DNA of 64,000 nt from Breoghania sp. L-A4 (GTDB taxonomy: Bacteria > Pseudomonadota > Alphaproteobacteria > Rhizobiales > Stappiaceae): the NCBI RefSeq assembly GCF_003432385.1, contig NZ_CP031841.1, positions 3,511,579 through 3,575,578 on the forward strand, read 5' to 3'. The position numbers were made by a program, and so were the translations under genes. The notes beneath the pieces were generated by a model. That model was not told the origin of the DNA. It did no database searches and saw only the letters and a list, made by a program, of their open reading frames with translations. Every line of letters starts with the position of its first letter. Position 1 is the stretch's first letter. This document shows, piece after piece, positions 27,055 to 36,558 of this stretch.

Positions 27055-27689
27055 TGCGCGATGTCTCCCGTGCCATGCGCCGCGGCGCGCGCGCCAAACA
27101 ACATCTCGATGTAGCGGCGCAGATGATCGATACTGTCGGCGGCCAGTTCCGCGCCGCCGGTCGCCTTGGCGAGAATGAAGGCGCCCTGGATGACGGCCTG
27201 CGTGTGCAGCGCGAGCGATTTGGCCGTCCACTCCGGCGTCATGTTCCGCGCGCGCATCGCGGCCTCGATATCGGCTTCCAGCGTCGCGGCGTGGCCGGTG
27301 ATGCTGCGCGCGCAGGCGTCGCGGATCGCGGGCGCGGTCTCATAGGTTTCCTGCACCATGGTGCCGACGAGGCAAGTGAACTCCGGCACCCCGCCCTGCA
27401 GCAGATCCTTGCGAAAATCAACATAGGCGAGCACCCGGTCCAGCGGATCGGCGTGGCCGTGATAGGCCGCCTGCGCGAAGAGCTGTCCCGTCATCTCCGA
27501 CCAGAAATCGGCCGCGGCGACGCCGAGTTCGTCCTTGCTCCTGAAATGGTGGAAGAACGCCCCCTTGGTGACGCCGGCGGCCGCGCAGAGCTCGTCGACC
27601 GTGGTGGCCGCAAACCCCTTCGTCCGGATCACCGACAAAGCGGCGTCCAGCAGCTTCGCCCGCGCATTCCGTTTTGCCACTTTCACCAT
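27051..27689 (-). CDS. TetR/AcrR family transcriptional regulator
   Basis: A 212-residue TetR-type repressor. The helix-turn-helix is FAATTVDELCAAAGVTKGAF followed by FHHFRSKDELG. The C-terminal ligand domain holds FTCLVGTMVQETYETAP, as in the TetR_C_6/AcrR group near NemR-like regulators. The start MVKVAKRN at 27689 has GAGGGAG nearby; an upstream in-frame ATG is less likely. It leads a minus-strand group with a reductase-fold protein and sits beside a palindromic operator. Confidence 0.9.
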   Translation of the reverse strand: MVKVAKRNARAKLLDAALSVIRTKGFAATTVDELCAAAGVTKGAFFHHFRSKDELGVAAADFWSEMTGQLFAQAAYHGHADPLDRVLAYVDFRKDLLQGGVPEFTCLVGTMVQETYETAPAIRDACARSITGHAATLEADIEAAMRARNMTPEWTAKSLALHTQAVIQGAFILAKATGGAELAADSIDHLRRYIEMLFGARAAAHGTGDIAQ

Positions 27690-27712
27690 CGACCACTCCC
27701 TCATTCTTTTAA

Positions 27713-27730
27713 ATACCAACTAGTCGGTAT
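27713..27730. promoter_or_regulatory. Probable TetR operator
   Basis: A near-perfect palindrome, ATACCAACT followed by AGTCGGTAT (one mismatch), 24 bases before the TetR start. It has the ACC-N-AC/GT-N-GGT pattern common in TetR-family operators and probably mediates autorepression of the group. Confidence 0.65.
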
Positions 27731-27923
27731 GGTGTCAATATACATGAAATCAAACACCGCTGCGGCAGGAGACAGACCTGGGATTGCCTGGATGGCGAGG
27801 AGAGCGGCGGGACCTTGCGATCCTGAATCCGGAGGAAGAACTGCCAACCGGCATCACGACACGGATACCGACCTGCGGCTGAAGGCCGCCTGACGATCGC
27901 CTGAAATACAAAGGAAAGGAAAA

Positions 27924-27999
<76 letters not shown>

Positions 28000-28424
28000 A
28001 CTTTACGTCTCGCGAATGGCTCGCTGCCCGTGTGGCGGAGAACCGAAAAATGCGGCGGTTGGTTGGCGCCGCGCGAAACGTGAGCCGGTATATATCCATG
28101 GCTTGACCGGAGTGCAAGCACGGAAATCGACATTGGCGCGGGTTTTGATCATGGTTGGGGACAACTTGCGCGTGGCGGCGCGCGTCCCGCGCGCCTGCGT
28201 CCGGCGGTAACCACAATGGCGCAAACGATGACACGCAACAATCGGCAAGCCTTTGGGCCAACCGGCGCAACATCCGCCATTTAGCGCTTGACCGCCATTT
28301 TTCACCGCACTAGGGTGCCGCCACGTTCCCGCTTTGCGCTCAGGCGGCCTTGCGCCGTCGCATGTATCGGGACCACACACTTGAGGATTTGCCGCGCGGA
28401 TGCGCGGCGCTTGATGGACAGATC
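28000..28424. other. Intergenic region between tRNA-Lys and the ilvIH leader, no gene seen
   Basis: About 425 bases that must contain the divergent tRNA-Lys and ilvIH promoters. The short frames here do not resemble any family and I see no further RNA gene. Confidence 0.5.
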
Positions 28425-28496
28425 ATGACCGGCATGACGTCGACCTTTTCGAAGGTCATTCTTGTAGTAGGAAGGCGCGCCTCCACGATGGGTTGA
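28425..28496 (+). CDS. ilvIH leader peptide (branched-chain attenuator)
   Basis: A 23-codon open frame beginning ATG ACC GGC ATG and reading MTGMTSTFSK, then Val-Ile-Leu-Val-Val (codons GTC ATT CTT GTA GTA), then eight more residues and TGA. A run of all three branched-chain residues 136 bases before ilvI and just ahead of a terminator-like hairpin is the signature of ribosome-mediated attenuation. It is too short for standard gene finding. No strong Shine-Dalgarno is seen (GGACAG). Confidence 0.8.
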   Translation: MTGMTSTFSKVILVVGRRASTMG

Positions 28497-28549
28497 TCCC
28501 CGTCGGGAATGCAGGCGCGCATGCAGGGCACCTCCGGGGGCCCTTTTTT
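28474..28549 (+). promoter_or_regulatory. ilvIH transcription attenuator
   Basis: Mutually exclusive pairings can be drawn. GCGCGCCT at 28474-28481, within the leader peptide, pairs with AGGCGCGC at 28513-28520. A GC-rich terminator stem follows at 28526-28543 (GGGC..GCCC, with pairs either side of a mismatch) and then six T at 28544-28549. Stalling at the Val-Ile-Leu-Val-Val codons would change which helix forms. The exact antiterminator needs folding. Confidence 0.7.
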
Positions 28550-28631
28550 ATTGCCTGAACGCCGCCGGACATCCGGCACCAAACGACGATCGAAACTGAA
28601 CGCCTTCGGGCGCATCGCAAGGAACGGGACG

Positions 28632-30398
28632 ATGACACGGGAGATGACGGGCGCCGCCATGGTGCTGCAGGCGCTGAAAGACCACGGGGTCGAGCATTTG
28701 TTCGGGTATCCCGGCGGCGCGGTACTCCCCATTTACGACGAGATCTTCCAGCAGGAAGAGGTCCAGCACATCCTGGTGCGGCACGAGCAGGGCGCCGGCC
28801 ACGCGGCCGAGGGCTATGCGCGCTCCACCGGCAAGCCGGGCGTCGTCCTCGTTACCTCGGGCCCCGGCGCGACCAACATGGTCACCGCGCTGACCGACGC
28901 GATGATGGATTCCATCCCGCTGGTCTGCATCACCGGTCAGGTGCCGACACCGCTGATCGGCAACGATGCCTTCCAGGAATGCGACACGGTCGGAATCACC
29001 CGCCCCTGCACCAAGCACAACTGGCTGGTGCGCCGGATCGAGGATCTGCCGCGCGTCCTGCACGAGGCCTTCCAGGTCGCCACCACCGGCCGCCCCGGCC
29101 CCGTCGTCGTCGACATTCCCAAGGACGTCCAGTTCGCCACCGGCGTCTATGAGGGCCCGACCCACGTCGCGCACAAGACCTACCGTCCGCAGATCAAGGG
29201 CGACATGGGCCAGATCCGCCGCGCCGTCGAACTGATGGCCTCGGCCAAGCGTCCGATCCTGTACACCGGCGGCGGCGTCGTCAATTCGGGTCCCAAGGCC
29301 AGCCAGCTGCTGCGCGAGCTGGTCAAACTGACCGGCTTCCCGATCACCTCGACACTGATGGGCCTGGGCGCCTATCCCGCGTCCGGCGACGCGTGGCTGG
29401 GCATGCTGGGCATGCACGGCACCTATGAAGCGAACATGACGATGCACGATTGCGACGTCATGGTCTGCATCGGCGCGCGTTTCGACGACCGCATCACCGG
29501 CCGCGTCGACGCGTTTTCGCCCAACTCGATCAAGATCCACATCGACATCGATCCTTCGTCGATCAACAAGAACGTCCACGTGGACGTTCCGGTCGTCGGC
29601 GACATCGCCCACGTGCTGGAAGACATGGTCCGCATCTGGCGCACGTCGTCGCCGATCACCGACAAGGCGGCCCTGAAGAACTGGTGGACGCAGATCGGCA
29701 CCTGGCGCGAGCGCAAGTCGCTCGGATACCGGCCGAACGAAGACGTCATCATGCCGCAATACGCCATCCAGCGGCTGTATGAGCTGACCAAGGACCGCGA
29801 CACCTACATCACGACGGAAGTCGGCCAGCACCAGATGTGGGCCGCGCAATACTACGGCTTCGAGCAGCCCAACCGCTGGATGACGTCCGGCGGCCTGGGC
29901 ACCATGGGCTACGGCTTTCCCGCCGCCATCGGCGTGCAGGTCGCGCATCCCGACGCGCTGGTCTGCTGCATCGCGGGCGACGCCTCGGTGCAGATGAACA
30001 TCCAGGAGATGGCCACCGCCATTCAGCACGAGCTGCCCGTCAAGGTGTTCATCCTCAACAACCAGTACATGGGCATGGTGCGCCAGTGGCAGCAGCTGCT
30101 GCACGGCAACCGGCTGTCGCATTCCTACACCGAGGCCATGCCGGACTTCGTCAAGCTGGCGGAGGCCTATGGTGGCGTCGGCCTGCGGGTGCAGAAGCCG
30201 AGCCATCTGGACGAGACGATCGAGCAGATGATCAGCACCAACAAACCGGTGATCGTCGACTGCCGCGTGGCCAATCTCGCCAACTGCTTCCCGATGATCC
30301 CCTCGGGCAAGGCGCACAACGAAATGCTGCTGCCCGAGGACGCCTCCGACGAAGCGGTGGCCAATGCCATCTCCGACGAAGGCAAGGCATTGGTCTGA
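28632..30398 (+). CDS. ilvI: Acetolactate synthase large subunit
   Basis: Catalytic subunit of acetohydroxyacid synthase, joining pyruvate with pyruvate or 2-oxobutyrate for valine, leucine and isoleucine. 588 residues. The thiamine-diphosphate catalytic glutamate is in [14 protein letters not shown], the ThDP/metal motif begins [15 protein letters not shown] and continues to [15 protein letters not shown], and FAD-region residues are present. ATG 28632 has AAGGA upstream; the open frame reaches back through the attenuator, which is untranslated in this frame. It is followed 26 bases later by the regulatory subunit. Confidence 0.97.
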   Translation: MTREMTGAAMVLQALKDHGVEHLFGYPGGAVLPIYDEIFQQEEVQHILVRHEQGAGHAAEGYARSTGKPGVVLVTSGPGATNMVTALTDAMMDSIPLVCITGQVPTPLIGNDAFQECDTVGITRPCTKHNWLVRRIEDLPRVLHEAFQVATTGRPGPVVVDIPKDVQFATGVYEGPTHVAHKTYRPQIKGDMGQIRRAVELMASAKRPILYTGGGVVNSGPKASQLLRELVKLTGFPITSTLMGLGAYPASGDAWLGMLGMHGTYEANMTMHDCDVMVCIGARFDDRITGRVDAFSPNSIKIHIDIDPSSINKNVHVDVPVVGDIAHVLEDMVRIWRTSSPITDKAALKNWWTQIGTWRERKSLGYRPNEDVIMPQYAIQRLYELTKDRDTYITTEVGQHQMWAAQYYGFEQPNRWMTSGGLGTMGYGFPAAIGVQVAHPDALVCCIAGDASVQMNIQEMATAIQHELPVKVFILNNQYMGMVRQWQQLLHGNRLSHSYTEAMPDFVKLAEAYGGVGLRVQKPSHLDETIEQMISTNKPVIVDCRVANLANCFPMIPSGKAHNEMLLPEDASDEAVANAISDEGKALV

Positions 30399-30424
30399 CC
30401 CGATCAGGAAAGCTTGAGAACATC

Positions 30425-30997
30425 ATGAACGCACAAAACGTCAATGCTCCGTCGGCCTACTTCCTGACCAGTGTCAGCGAGACGGAAGAAACCCACACGC
30501 TATCGGTTCTTGTGGACAACGAACCGGGCGTCCTTGCCCGCGTCATCGGCCTGTTTTCCGGCCGCGGTTACAACATCGACAGCCTCACGGTGTCGGAGAC
30601 CGAGCACGAGAAGCATCTCTCGCGCATCACCATCGTCACCACCGGCACGCCGATGATCATCACCCAGATCCGGCATCAGCTCGAGAGGCTGGTGCCCGTG
30701 CACCGGGTGACCGATCTGACGCTCGTCGCCCAGCGCAACAGCCAGGACAAGCCGCTGGAACGCGAACTGGCGCTGGTCAAGGTCAAGGGCACGGGAGAAA
30801 GGCGGCTCGAGGCGTTGCGCCTGGCCGACGCGTTCCGCGCCAGCGTCATCGACGCGACGACGGAACACTTCACCTTCGAGATCACGGGGCGCTCGTCCAA
30901 GATCGAGCAGTTCATCACCATCATGCAGCCGCTCGGCCTGGTGGAAGTCTCGCGCACCGGCATCGCGGCGGTGAACCGCGGCGCCGAGGGCATGTAG
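30425..30997 (+). CDS. ilvH: Acetolactate synthase small (regulatory) subunit
   Basis: 190-residue regulatory subunit. The N-terminal ACT domain (about 25-100) holds HTLSVLVDNEPGVLARVIGL and GRGYNIDSLTVSETE, which binds valine for feedback inhibition and activates the large subunit. The C-terminal half contains FRASVIDATTEHFTFEITGR. Length and order are normal. Transcribed with ilvI. Confidence 0.97.
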   Translation: MNAQNVNAPSAYFLTSVSETEETHTLSVLVDNEPGVLARVIGLFSGRGYNIDSLTVSETEHEKHLSRITIVTTGTPMIITQIRHQLERLVPVHRVTDLTLVAQRNSQDKPLERELALVKVKGTGERRLEALRLADAFRASVIDATTEHFTFEITGRSSKIEQFITIMQPLGLVEVSRTGIAAVNRGAEGM

Positions 30998-31140
30998 GAC
31001 AACGTCACCTGAGACGCAGCGCGGCGGCATGCGCCGCCGCGCCCGACCAATTCCTGCCCGACACACCGCTTGACGCACATCAACGCGAACACCGCCGATT
31101 GGGCCCAATCTCGGACGATGAATTTCAACCGAAAGGGACC

Positions 31141-31410
31141 ATGATGAAGAACATTGTCATAGTGCTGGCGGCGGCTCTGGCTCTCGCCTCGTGCCAGACG
31201 GCCCGCCAGGACCGCGCTCTCACCGGCGGAGCGATTGGCGCGGGCACGGGTGCCGTCATCGGCGCGGTTGCGGGCAAGTCGGTCGGCGGCGCGGTTGCCG
31301 GGGGCGTGATCGGCGCCGCGGCGGGGGCCATCATTGCCGACGCGACGCGCCCCGGGCGCTGCTACTATCGCGACAGGCGCGGTCGCAAGCATTACGTCCG
31401 CTGCCGGTAA
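31141..31410 (+). CDS. Small glycine-zipper lipoprotein
   Basis: An 89-residue protein with a lipobox LASC at residues 15-18, so probably a lipoprotein. The middle is a glycine-zipper-rich stretch (GGAIGAGTGAVIGAVAGKSV, then GGAVAGGVIGAAAGAIIADA) and the end is basic (YRDRRGRKHYVRCR). Glycine-zipper lipoproteins of this size are common in alphaproteobacteria and may aid outer-membrane or envelope integrity. AAAGGGACC precedes the ATG pair at 31141/31144. Function unknown. Confidence 0.8.
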   Translation: MMKNIVIVLAAALALASCQTARQDRALTGGAIGAGTGAVIGAVAGKSVGGAVAGGVIGAAAGAIIADATRPGRCYYRDRRGRKHYVRCR

Positions 31411-31676
31411 GCTCTTCAAGGCGCCGTCCCGGGGGTCTCCGGGGCGGCCCGCGCTCGCGACAGCGTTGAATTCGCATCCCTCGATAAATCCGCAATTTCC
31501 TGCGGAGACGTGGCCTCTTGGCCGCGCGCCCTGCGCGCTGCGGCAAAAGGCTCCTGAGCATCCGTTGATCTCAACTCTCAAAGGCGTATATGTCTGCGCA
31601 CGCGCCCTCCCAGGCAGCCGCGCCGTGTCTTGCGGCGCTCCCACCACGCAGAACGTTTAGTCGAAAGAAGAGTGCC

Positions 31677-32920
31677 ATGAGCAAGGTCCTGTCCCGGCCG
31701 AAGAACCAGATCCGCTGGCTGCTGCTTGAAGGCATCTCCCCACAGCCCGCGCCGTGCTCGAAGCGGACGGCTACACCAACATCGAACAGATCAGCACGGC
31801 GTTGGACAAGGACGCGCTGATCGACGCCCTGCAAGACGTGCAGGTGGTGGGGATTCGGTCGCGCACCCAACTCACCGCCGAGGTGCTGGAAGCCGCCAAC
31901 GCGCTGGTGGCCGTGGGCTGCTTTTCCGTCGGCACCAATCAGGTCGACCTGAAGGCCGCCAACAAGCGCGGCATCCCGGTGTTCAACGCGCCCTTCTCGA
32001 ACACCCGTTCGGTGGCGGAACTGACGATCGCCGAAATCGTCATGCTGATGCGCGGCGTCTTCCAGAAATCCGTCGCCGCCCACGACGGCCGCTGGATCAA
32101 ATCCGCCGCGGGTTCGCGCGAGGTGCGCGGCAAGACGCTCGGTATCGTCGGGTACGGCAACATCGGCACCCAGCTCGCCATGCTGGCCGAGACCATGGGC
32201 ATGTCGGTGATCTATTACGACCGCACCGACAAGCTGCGTCATGGCAACGTGGAACCGACCAAGAGCCTCGACGAACTGCTCGAGCGCTCCGACGTGGTGT
32301 CGCTGCATGTGCCCGACACCTCGGAGACCCGCGGCATGTTCGGCGCGGCCGAACTGGAAAAGATGAAGCCCGGCAGCTACCTCATCAACAACGCGCGCGG
32401 GTCGCTGGTCGACATCGACGCGCTTGTGGAGGCGCTTGAGAGCAAGCACCTTGCCGGCGCCGCCATCGACGTCTTTCCCAGCGAGCCCAAGTCCAACAAG
32501 GATGAGTTCATCAGCCGCCTGCGCGGCTTCGACAATGTGATCCTGACGCCGCACGTCGGCGGCTCGACGGAAGAGGCCCAGGAACGCATCGGCGAGGAAG
32601 TCGCCAGGCGGCTGGTCGAATACTCCGACGTCGGCTCGACCATCGGCGCCGTCAACTTCCCGCAGGTGCAACTGCCCAAGGGCACCGAGAACACCCGCTT
32701 CATCCAGGTTCAGACGAATGCGCCCGGCGAGCTCGGCAAGCTCAACGACCTGTTCGCCGCGCACGCGCTCAACATTGCCGCCCAGCATTACCAGACGGAC
32801 GGCGAAATCGGCTATGTGGTGGTGGATGTGGACGGGCGGCTGGAAAACGCGGTCGACATTCTCAACGAAATCCGCACCCTCTCGGGCACGATCCGTGCGC
32901 GGTTGCTCAACCGGGTATAA
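31677..32920 (+). CDS. serA: D-3-phosphoglycerate dehydrogenase (apparent one-base frameshift)
   Basis: First enzyme of serine synthesis, E. coli-like type of about 414 residues. The main frame has VGCFSVGTNQVDL, the NAD-binding GIVGYGNIGTQLAML, DVFPSEPKSN and a C-terminal ACT domain (NAPGELGKLNDLFAAHALNI) for serine feedback. The N-terminus MSKVLSRPKNQIRWLLLEGI is in another frame from ATG 31677. At the four-C run 31738-31741 one added C gives ISPTARAVLEADGYTNIE and joins them. The downstream part alone would lack the first substrate-domain strand. Alone in its transcription unit; serB is 20 kb away. Confidence 0.93.
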
Positions 32921-32955
32921 CGAATTCGGGCATCGCTCGCTCGTTGCGCGGTGCC

Positions 32956-33666
32956 CTACCCGATCCCCTGGAGCAATACTTCCAGTTCGCCCAAATGCGG
33001 GATCTCGCGGAACCGCGGCGCGGCGCGCGGCGCCTCCTCGTGTTCCAGCGACCAGGTGAGCGCATGCGGCACATACACGCCCCAGCTTCCGGCGCGAAGG
33101 GCGGGCACCACGTCCGACTTGAGCGAATTGCCCACCATCATGGCGCGCTCGGCACCCTCGCCGTGCTGGCTGAAGATCCGCTCGTAGGTGACGACCTGCT
33201 TGTCCGAGACGATCTCGACCGCATCGAAGAAGTCGCCCAGCCCGGACTGCGCGAGCTTGCGTTCCTGGTCGAACAGATCGCCCTTGGTGATCAGAACCAG
33301 CCGGTAGACCTCCGTCAACCGCTTGAGCACGTCATGCGCATGCGGCAACGGCTCGACCGGATGGCTGAGCATCTCGCGCCCCGCGTCCAGGATCTTTCCC
33401 AGCACGTGGGACGGCACCCGTCCGCCGGTCACCTCGATGGCCGTCTCGATCATCGACAGGGTGAACCCCTTGATGCCGAAGCCGTAGTGCGTGAGATTGC
33501 GCCGCTCCGCCGCCAGCAGCCGCTCGGACAGGTGGTCGGCCTCGGCGAAATCCGCCAGAAGCCTCGTGAACCGGTCCTCGGTCAGGCGGAAGAACTGCTC
33601 GTTTTCCCAAAGCGTGTCGTCGGCATCGAAGCCGATGACGGAAAGCGGGGCGGAGCGCGCAGACAT
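32956..33666 (-). CDS. HAD family hydrolase
   Basis: A 236-residue haloacid-dehalogenase-type phosphatase. Motif I is VIGFDADDTLWENE with the nucleophile aspartate, motif II LVLITKGD, motif III the lysine in SDKQVVTY and motif IV MVGNSLKSDVVPAL. It has a helical cap after motif I. The substrate is unknown. Convergent with serA and 17 bases after a 60-residue basic/acidic protein gene on the same strand. The start is chosen at the family-like opening. Confidence 0.9.
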   Translation of the reverse strand: MSARSAPLSVIGFDADDTLWENEQFFRLTEDRFTRLLADFAEADHLSERLLAAERRNLTHYGFGIKGFTLSMIETAIEVTGGRVPSHVLGKILDAGREMLSHPVEPLPHAHDVLKRLTEVYRLVLITKGDLFDQERKLAQSGLGDFFDAVEIVSDKQVVTYERIFSQHGEGAERAMMVGNSLKSDVVPALRAGSWGVYVPHALTWSLEHEEAPRAAPRFREIPHLGELEVLLQGIG

Positions 33667-33682
33667 GGCGATAACGGATCCG

Positions 33683-33865
33683 TCAGTCGCTGGACGCTTC
33701 CGATGTATCCTGCCCGTCGGTGGTCTCCGACGGCGCGTCCGAACCATCGGGATCCCTCTTCGCGTCGGCCTTTTCCTGCTTCGCGGCAAGCCTCTCGGCC
33801 TTCTTCGCCGCCTTCGCCCGATCGCGTTCCATCCGTTCGAAATTGTAGTTGGGTTTTCTCGCCAT
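33683..33865 (-). CDS. Small charged hypothetical protein
   Basis: A 60-residue protein, lysine-rich in the middle (RDRAKAAKKAERLAAKQEKA) and acidic at the end. It begins MARKPNYNFERMERDRAKAA, an N-terminus I recognise as recurrent in small alphaproteobacterial proteins of unknown role. GGAG lies just before the ATG at 33865. Probably a helical nucleic-acid or ribosome-associated peptide, but this is speculation. Confidence 0.7.
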   Translation of the reverse strand: MARKPNYNFERMERDRAKAAKKAERLAAKQEKADAKRDPDGSDAPSETTDGQDTSEASSD

Positions 33866-34190
33866 TGGCTCTCCTTTGATCGCGCCGCTGTCGGCCCCAG
33901 CGGCCAAACGCGCAATCCATATCCGGCGGTTTAGCACATCGCGCGCGCGGGGGCACGTCTCAGCGTGCGTCTACCCCCATGCATAAGCGGCGCGCGTCAT
34001 CGCAACACGTGACGGCGCGGTCCGGGCGGCAAGTGGGCCCAAGGTACAGCTAGGCAACCCTGGCACATTCGGCCATTGTTCCCCGTTTCCTGCTCACTGC
34101 GGCGTTTTCCCGTCGCGGTGACCGGAATACATGACGTGGGCGTCCGCCCCCCTGCCCGGCCGGACCTGCCCAAAGGGAAGGACACCGCCC

Positions 34191-34999
34191 ATGCGCCGTT
34201 CCACGCTTTCCATCGCCGCCGCCGTCATCGGCGGCCTCATGCTTGCGCCCACCGCCGGCCAGGCGGGCTCCACTTGGGACGACCTCCGTCCGCAGGTGTT
34301 TGACGCCCGCCCCATCCAGCCCGGCGACGGCATGATCAGTCTGCAGGCCCCGCGCGGCCGGAGAACCAGAGTTTCGTGCCCATCGCCATGCAGGCGGATT
34401 TCCGCGATGGCCGCACCGTCAAATCCGTGACTTTCATCGTCGACGAAAACCCGGTGCCGGTGGCCGCCGTGTTTTCCATCGGCGAGGGCCGGCAGAAACT
34501 CAAGCTGGCGACCCGCATGCGGCTGAACCGGGAAACGGATGTGCGCGCGGTTGTCGAGACCAGCGACGGCCAGCTCTACATGGCGCAGCGCTTTGTGAAA
34601 TTCGCCGGCGGCCAGGCCGCCTGCTCCGCCCCGCCGACAGGCGATGCGGCGTCGATTGCCGCCTCCATGGGCAAGATGGAGCTGGCGCTCGAGGAGCCCG
34701 CAACCAACGCCACCCAGCTTCGCCCCGGCGCCACGCTGACCATCAATCACCCCAATCATTCCGGCATGGTGCTCGACCAGATCAGCCTGCTCTACATCCC
34801 CCTGCGCACCGTCGAGGAGGTGGAAGTCCGCCAGGGCGATGATCTGGTGTTTTCCATGCAGGGCTCCATGACCCTGTCGCAGGACCCGCAAGTGACCTTC
34901 GACTACCGCACCAACGGCGCGGACGCCTTGCACGTTCACGTCACCGACACCGACGGTGCGGCCTGGGACCAGGATTTCGCCATAGGGCACGGGAGCTGA
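34191..34999 (+). CDS. SoxYZ-like carrier protein (apparent one-base frameshift)
   Basis: An exported fusion of SoxY-like and SoxZ-like domains of the type found near quinoprotein dehydrogenases, about 269 residues when repaired. Signal peptide from ATG 34191 (MRRSTLSIAAAVIGGLM). The SoxY part ends at the cysteine region VKFAGGQAACSAP, normally the swinging-arm GGC. The SoxZ part has RPGATLTINHPNHSGM. The two written frames meet in the four-C run 34348-34351, where one added C gives ISLQAPARPENQSFVPIAM. No sox genes or quinoprotein dehydrogenase are adjacent. A decayed copy of its 3' end lies at 36467-36547. Confidence 0.82.
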
Positions 35000-35149
35000 A
35001 CGGGTCTGCTGTTCTTGAGCCGAAACGGCATTGCCGATTTGCCGGACGACGTCGCGCTTGTCAGGCCAGCCACCGCGCGCCGCGGATCCGTCGGGACAGC
35101 CGCCTCGCGGATTTCTCCAGGTGACGGAATCGTCTCGATATCCTGCCGC

Positions 35150-36394
35150 TCACTCTTCTTTCAGAGTGTCCATGGCCCAGCCGACGGTGAACCCGTGCAG
35201 GACCGTCGACATCAGAATAACAAGAGCGATGAGGGACCAGAGCTGGGCCTCGTTGGTGAACTCCATATGGCTCCCCGCGTAGCACAGGTAGTAGATCGAG
35301 CCGATGCCGCGGACCCCGTAGAGGGAAACCACAGCCCTGTCCCGGGTATCGAGATCCGACTTCAGGAGAGCGATCCATCCCGACAGCGGGCGAACCACCA
35401 AGATAAGCAAAACAGCCACGGCAAAATGCGTCCACGTCAGATCGGTGAACAGGATCGGCAGGGCGGCGCCCAACGCGATCAGCAGCAGCGCGGTCAGCGC
35501 GTGTTCAATCGATTCCGAAAAGTCGTGCAACTGCCGATGGAAATGATGGTCTTCCTCGACACGCCGCAGTGTCAGGCCCAGAACCGCAACCGCGATGAAG
35601 CCATACCCTTCGATCAGTTCGGTCGAGCCGTAGCAGAGCAACACGCCCGCCAGGGCGATGACCCCGGATCCGGTTTCGGCGAGAATGGCTCCCCTTGGCA
35701 CCAGAAAAAGAATGTATCCCAAAGCCTTTCCGCCGACCCATCCCATGCCGACACCCAGAGCGATGCGATAGACGATGTCGCGCAGGAACCAGTCCAGAGC
35801 CCATGTGCCAGGATTCAGGCCTTCGGCGGCCACGATCAGCCCGAGATAGACGAAGGGGAATGCCAGCCCGTCGTTCAGGCCTGCCTCCGTGGTCAAAGTG
35901 AACCGTACCGGATGTTCCGCCCCTTCATGCGGCGGTCCGACCTGAACATCGGCAGCCAGCACCGGATCCGTCGGCGCCAGCACCGCGCCCAGCAATATCG
36001 CGCCGGCCGCCGTCATCCCCACAAGACCGATCCCCAGCAGGGCGACGCTCAGAATGGTCAATGGCATCGCGATCGCGAGCATGCGGAATGTGCCAATCCA
36101 GCGCTTCCAGGGACGCAGTCTGTCGATGCGCATCCCTGCGCCGAACAACGCCACAATGACGGTCAGTTCGCTCACCAGCTCCCAGGGCAAGGGCGTCTGG
36201 CGGGGGTCCGGCAGCGTCGGCATCCCCGGGATCAGCATTGCGGCGCCAGCGCCGAACAGGATCATCAAGGGCGCCGACGCGGGTTCGCGCTTGGAGATCA
36301 GACGTGGCAGCCACCGCGCAACGATCACGATCACGCCGATGACGGCCAGCGCCACGTGATAGGAATTCAGGGCAAAAAAGGGTTCGTGCAGCAC
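35150..36394 (-). CDS. Sodium/proton antiporter, CPA1 (NhaP-like) family
   Basis: A 414-residue inner-membrane antiporter with about 12 hydrophobic segments. Family marks: GAVLAPTDPVLAADVQV and EAGLNDGLAFPFVYLG, which carry the ion-binding acidic residues, and the conserved GVRGIGSIYYLCYA region. It probably exchanges cytoplasmic sodium or potassium for protons. No C-terminal regulatory tail. It stands between the SoxYZ-like carrier and a remnant of the same carrier's 3' end. Confidence 0.9.
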   Translation of the reverse strand: MLHEPFFALNSYHVALAVIGVIVIVARWLPRLISKREPASAPLMILFGAGAAMLIPGMPTLPDPRQTPLPWELVSELTVIVALFGAGMRIDRLRPWKRWIGTFRMLAIAMPLTILSVALLGIGLVGMTAAGAILLGAVLAPTDPVLAADVQVGPPHEGAEHPVRFTLTTEAGLNDGLAFPFVYLGLIVAAEGLNPGTWALDWFLRDIVYRIALGVGMGWVGGKALGYILFLVPRGAILAETGSGVIALAGVLLCYGSTELIEGYGFIAVAVLGLTLRRVEEDHHFHRQLHDFSESIEHALTALLLIALGAALPILFTDLTWTHFAVAVLLILVVRPLSGWIALLKSDLDTRDRAVVSLYGVRGIGSIYYLCYAGSHMEFTNEAQLWSLIALVILMSTVLHGFTVGWAMDTLKEE

Positions 36395-36466
36395 ATTTGG
36401 ATCCCATGCCGGAGTGTGGCAACCGTTGTCCTACAGTGAAAAGCATCTGACGAACAGTTGGCATAG

Positions 36467-36547
36467 GCGCGGACACCCCGCGCATTCACGTCACCGATCG
36501 CGACGGCGACGCCTGGAACCAGGATTTTCCGATTGGGCACGGGCGCC
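36467..36547 (+). pseudogene. Remnant of a SoxYZ-like carrier 3' end
   Basis: About 80 bases on the plus strand closely match bases near 34920-34999. The reading IHVTDRDGDAWNQDFPIGHG mirrors HVHVTDTDGAAWDQDFAIGHG at the end of the SoxYZ-like gene. Nothing else of the gene is left and there is no start. This is a partial duplicate flanking the antiporter gene. Confidence 0.7.
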
Positions 36548-36558
36548 AAGCGGGCTGG

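Noticed and set aside
28548-30317. 589-codon minus-strand frame opposite ilvI
   Set aside because: Antisense shadow; ilvI is unmistakable and the reverse translation has no family-like features.
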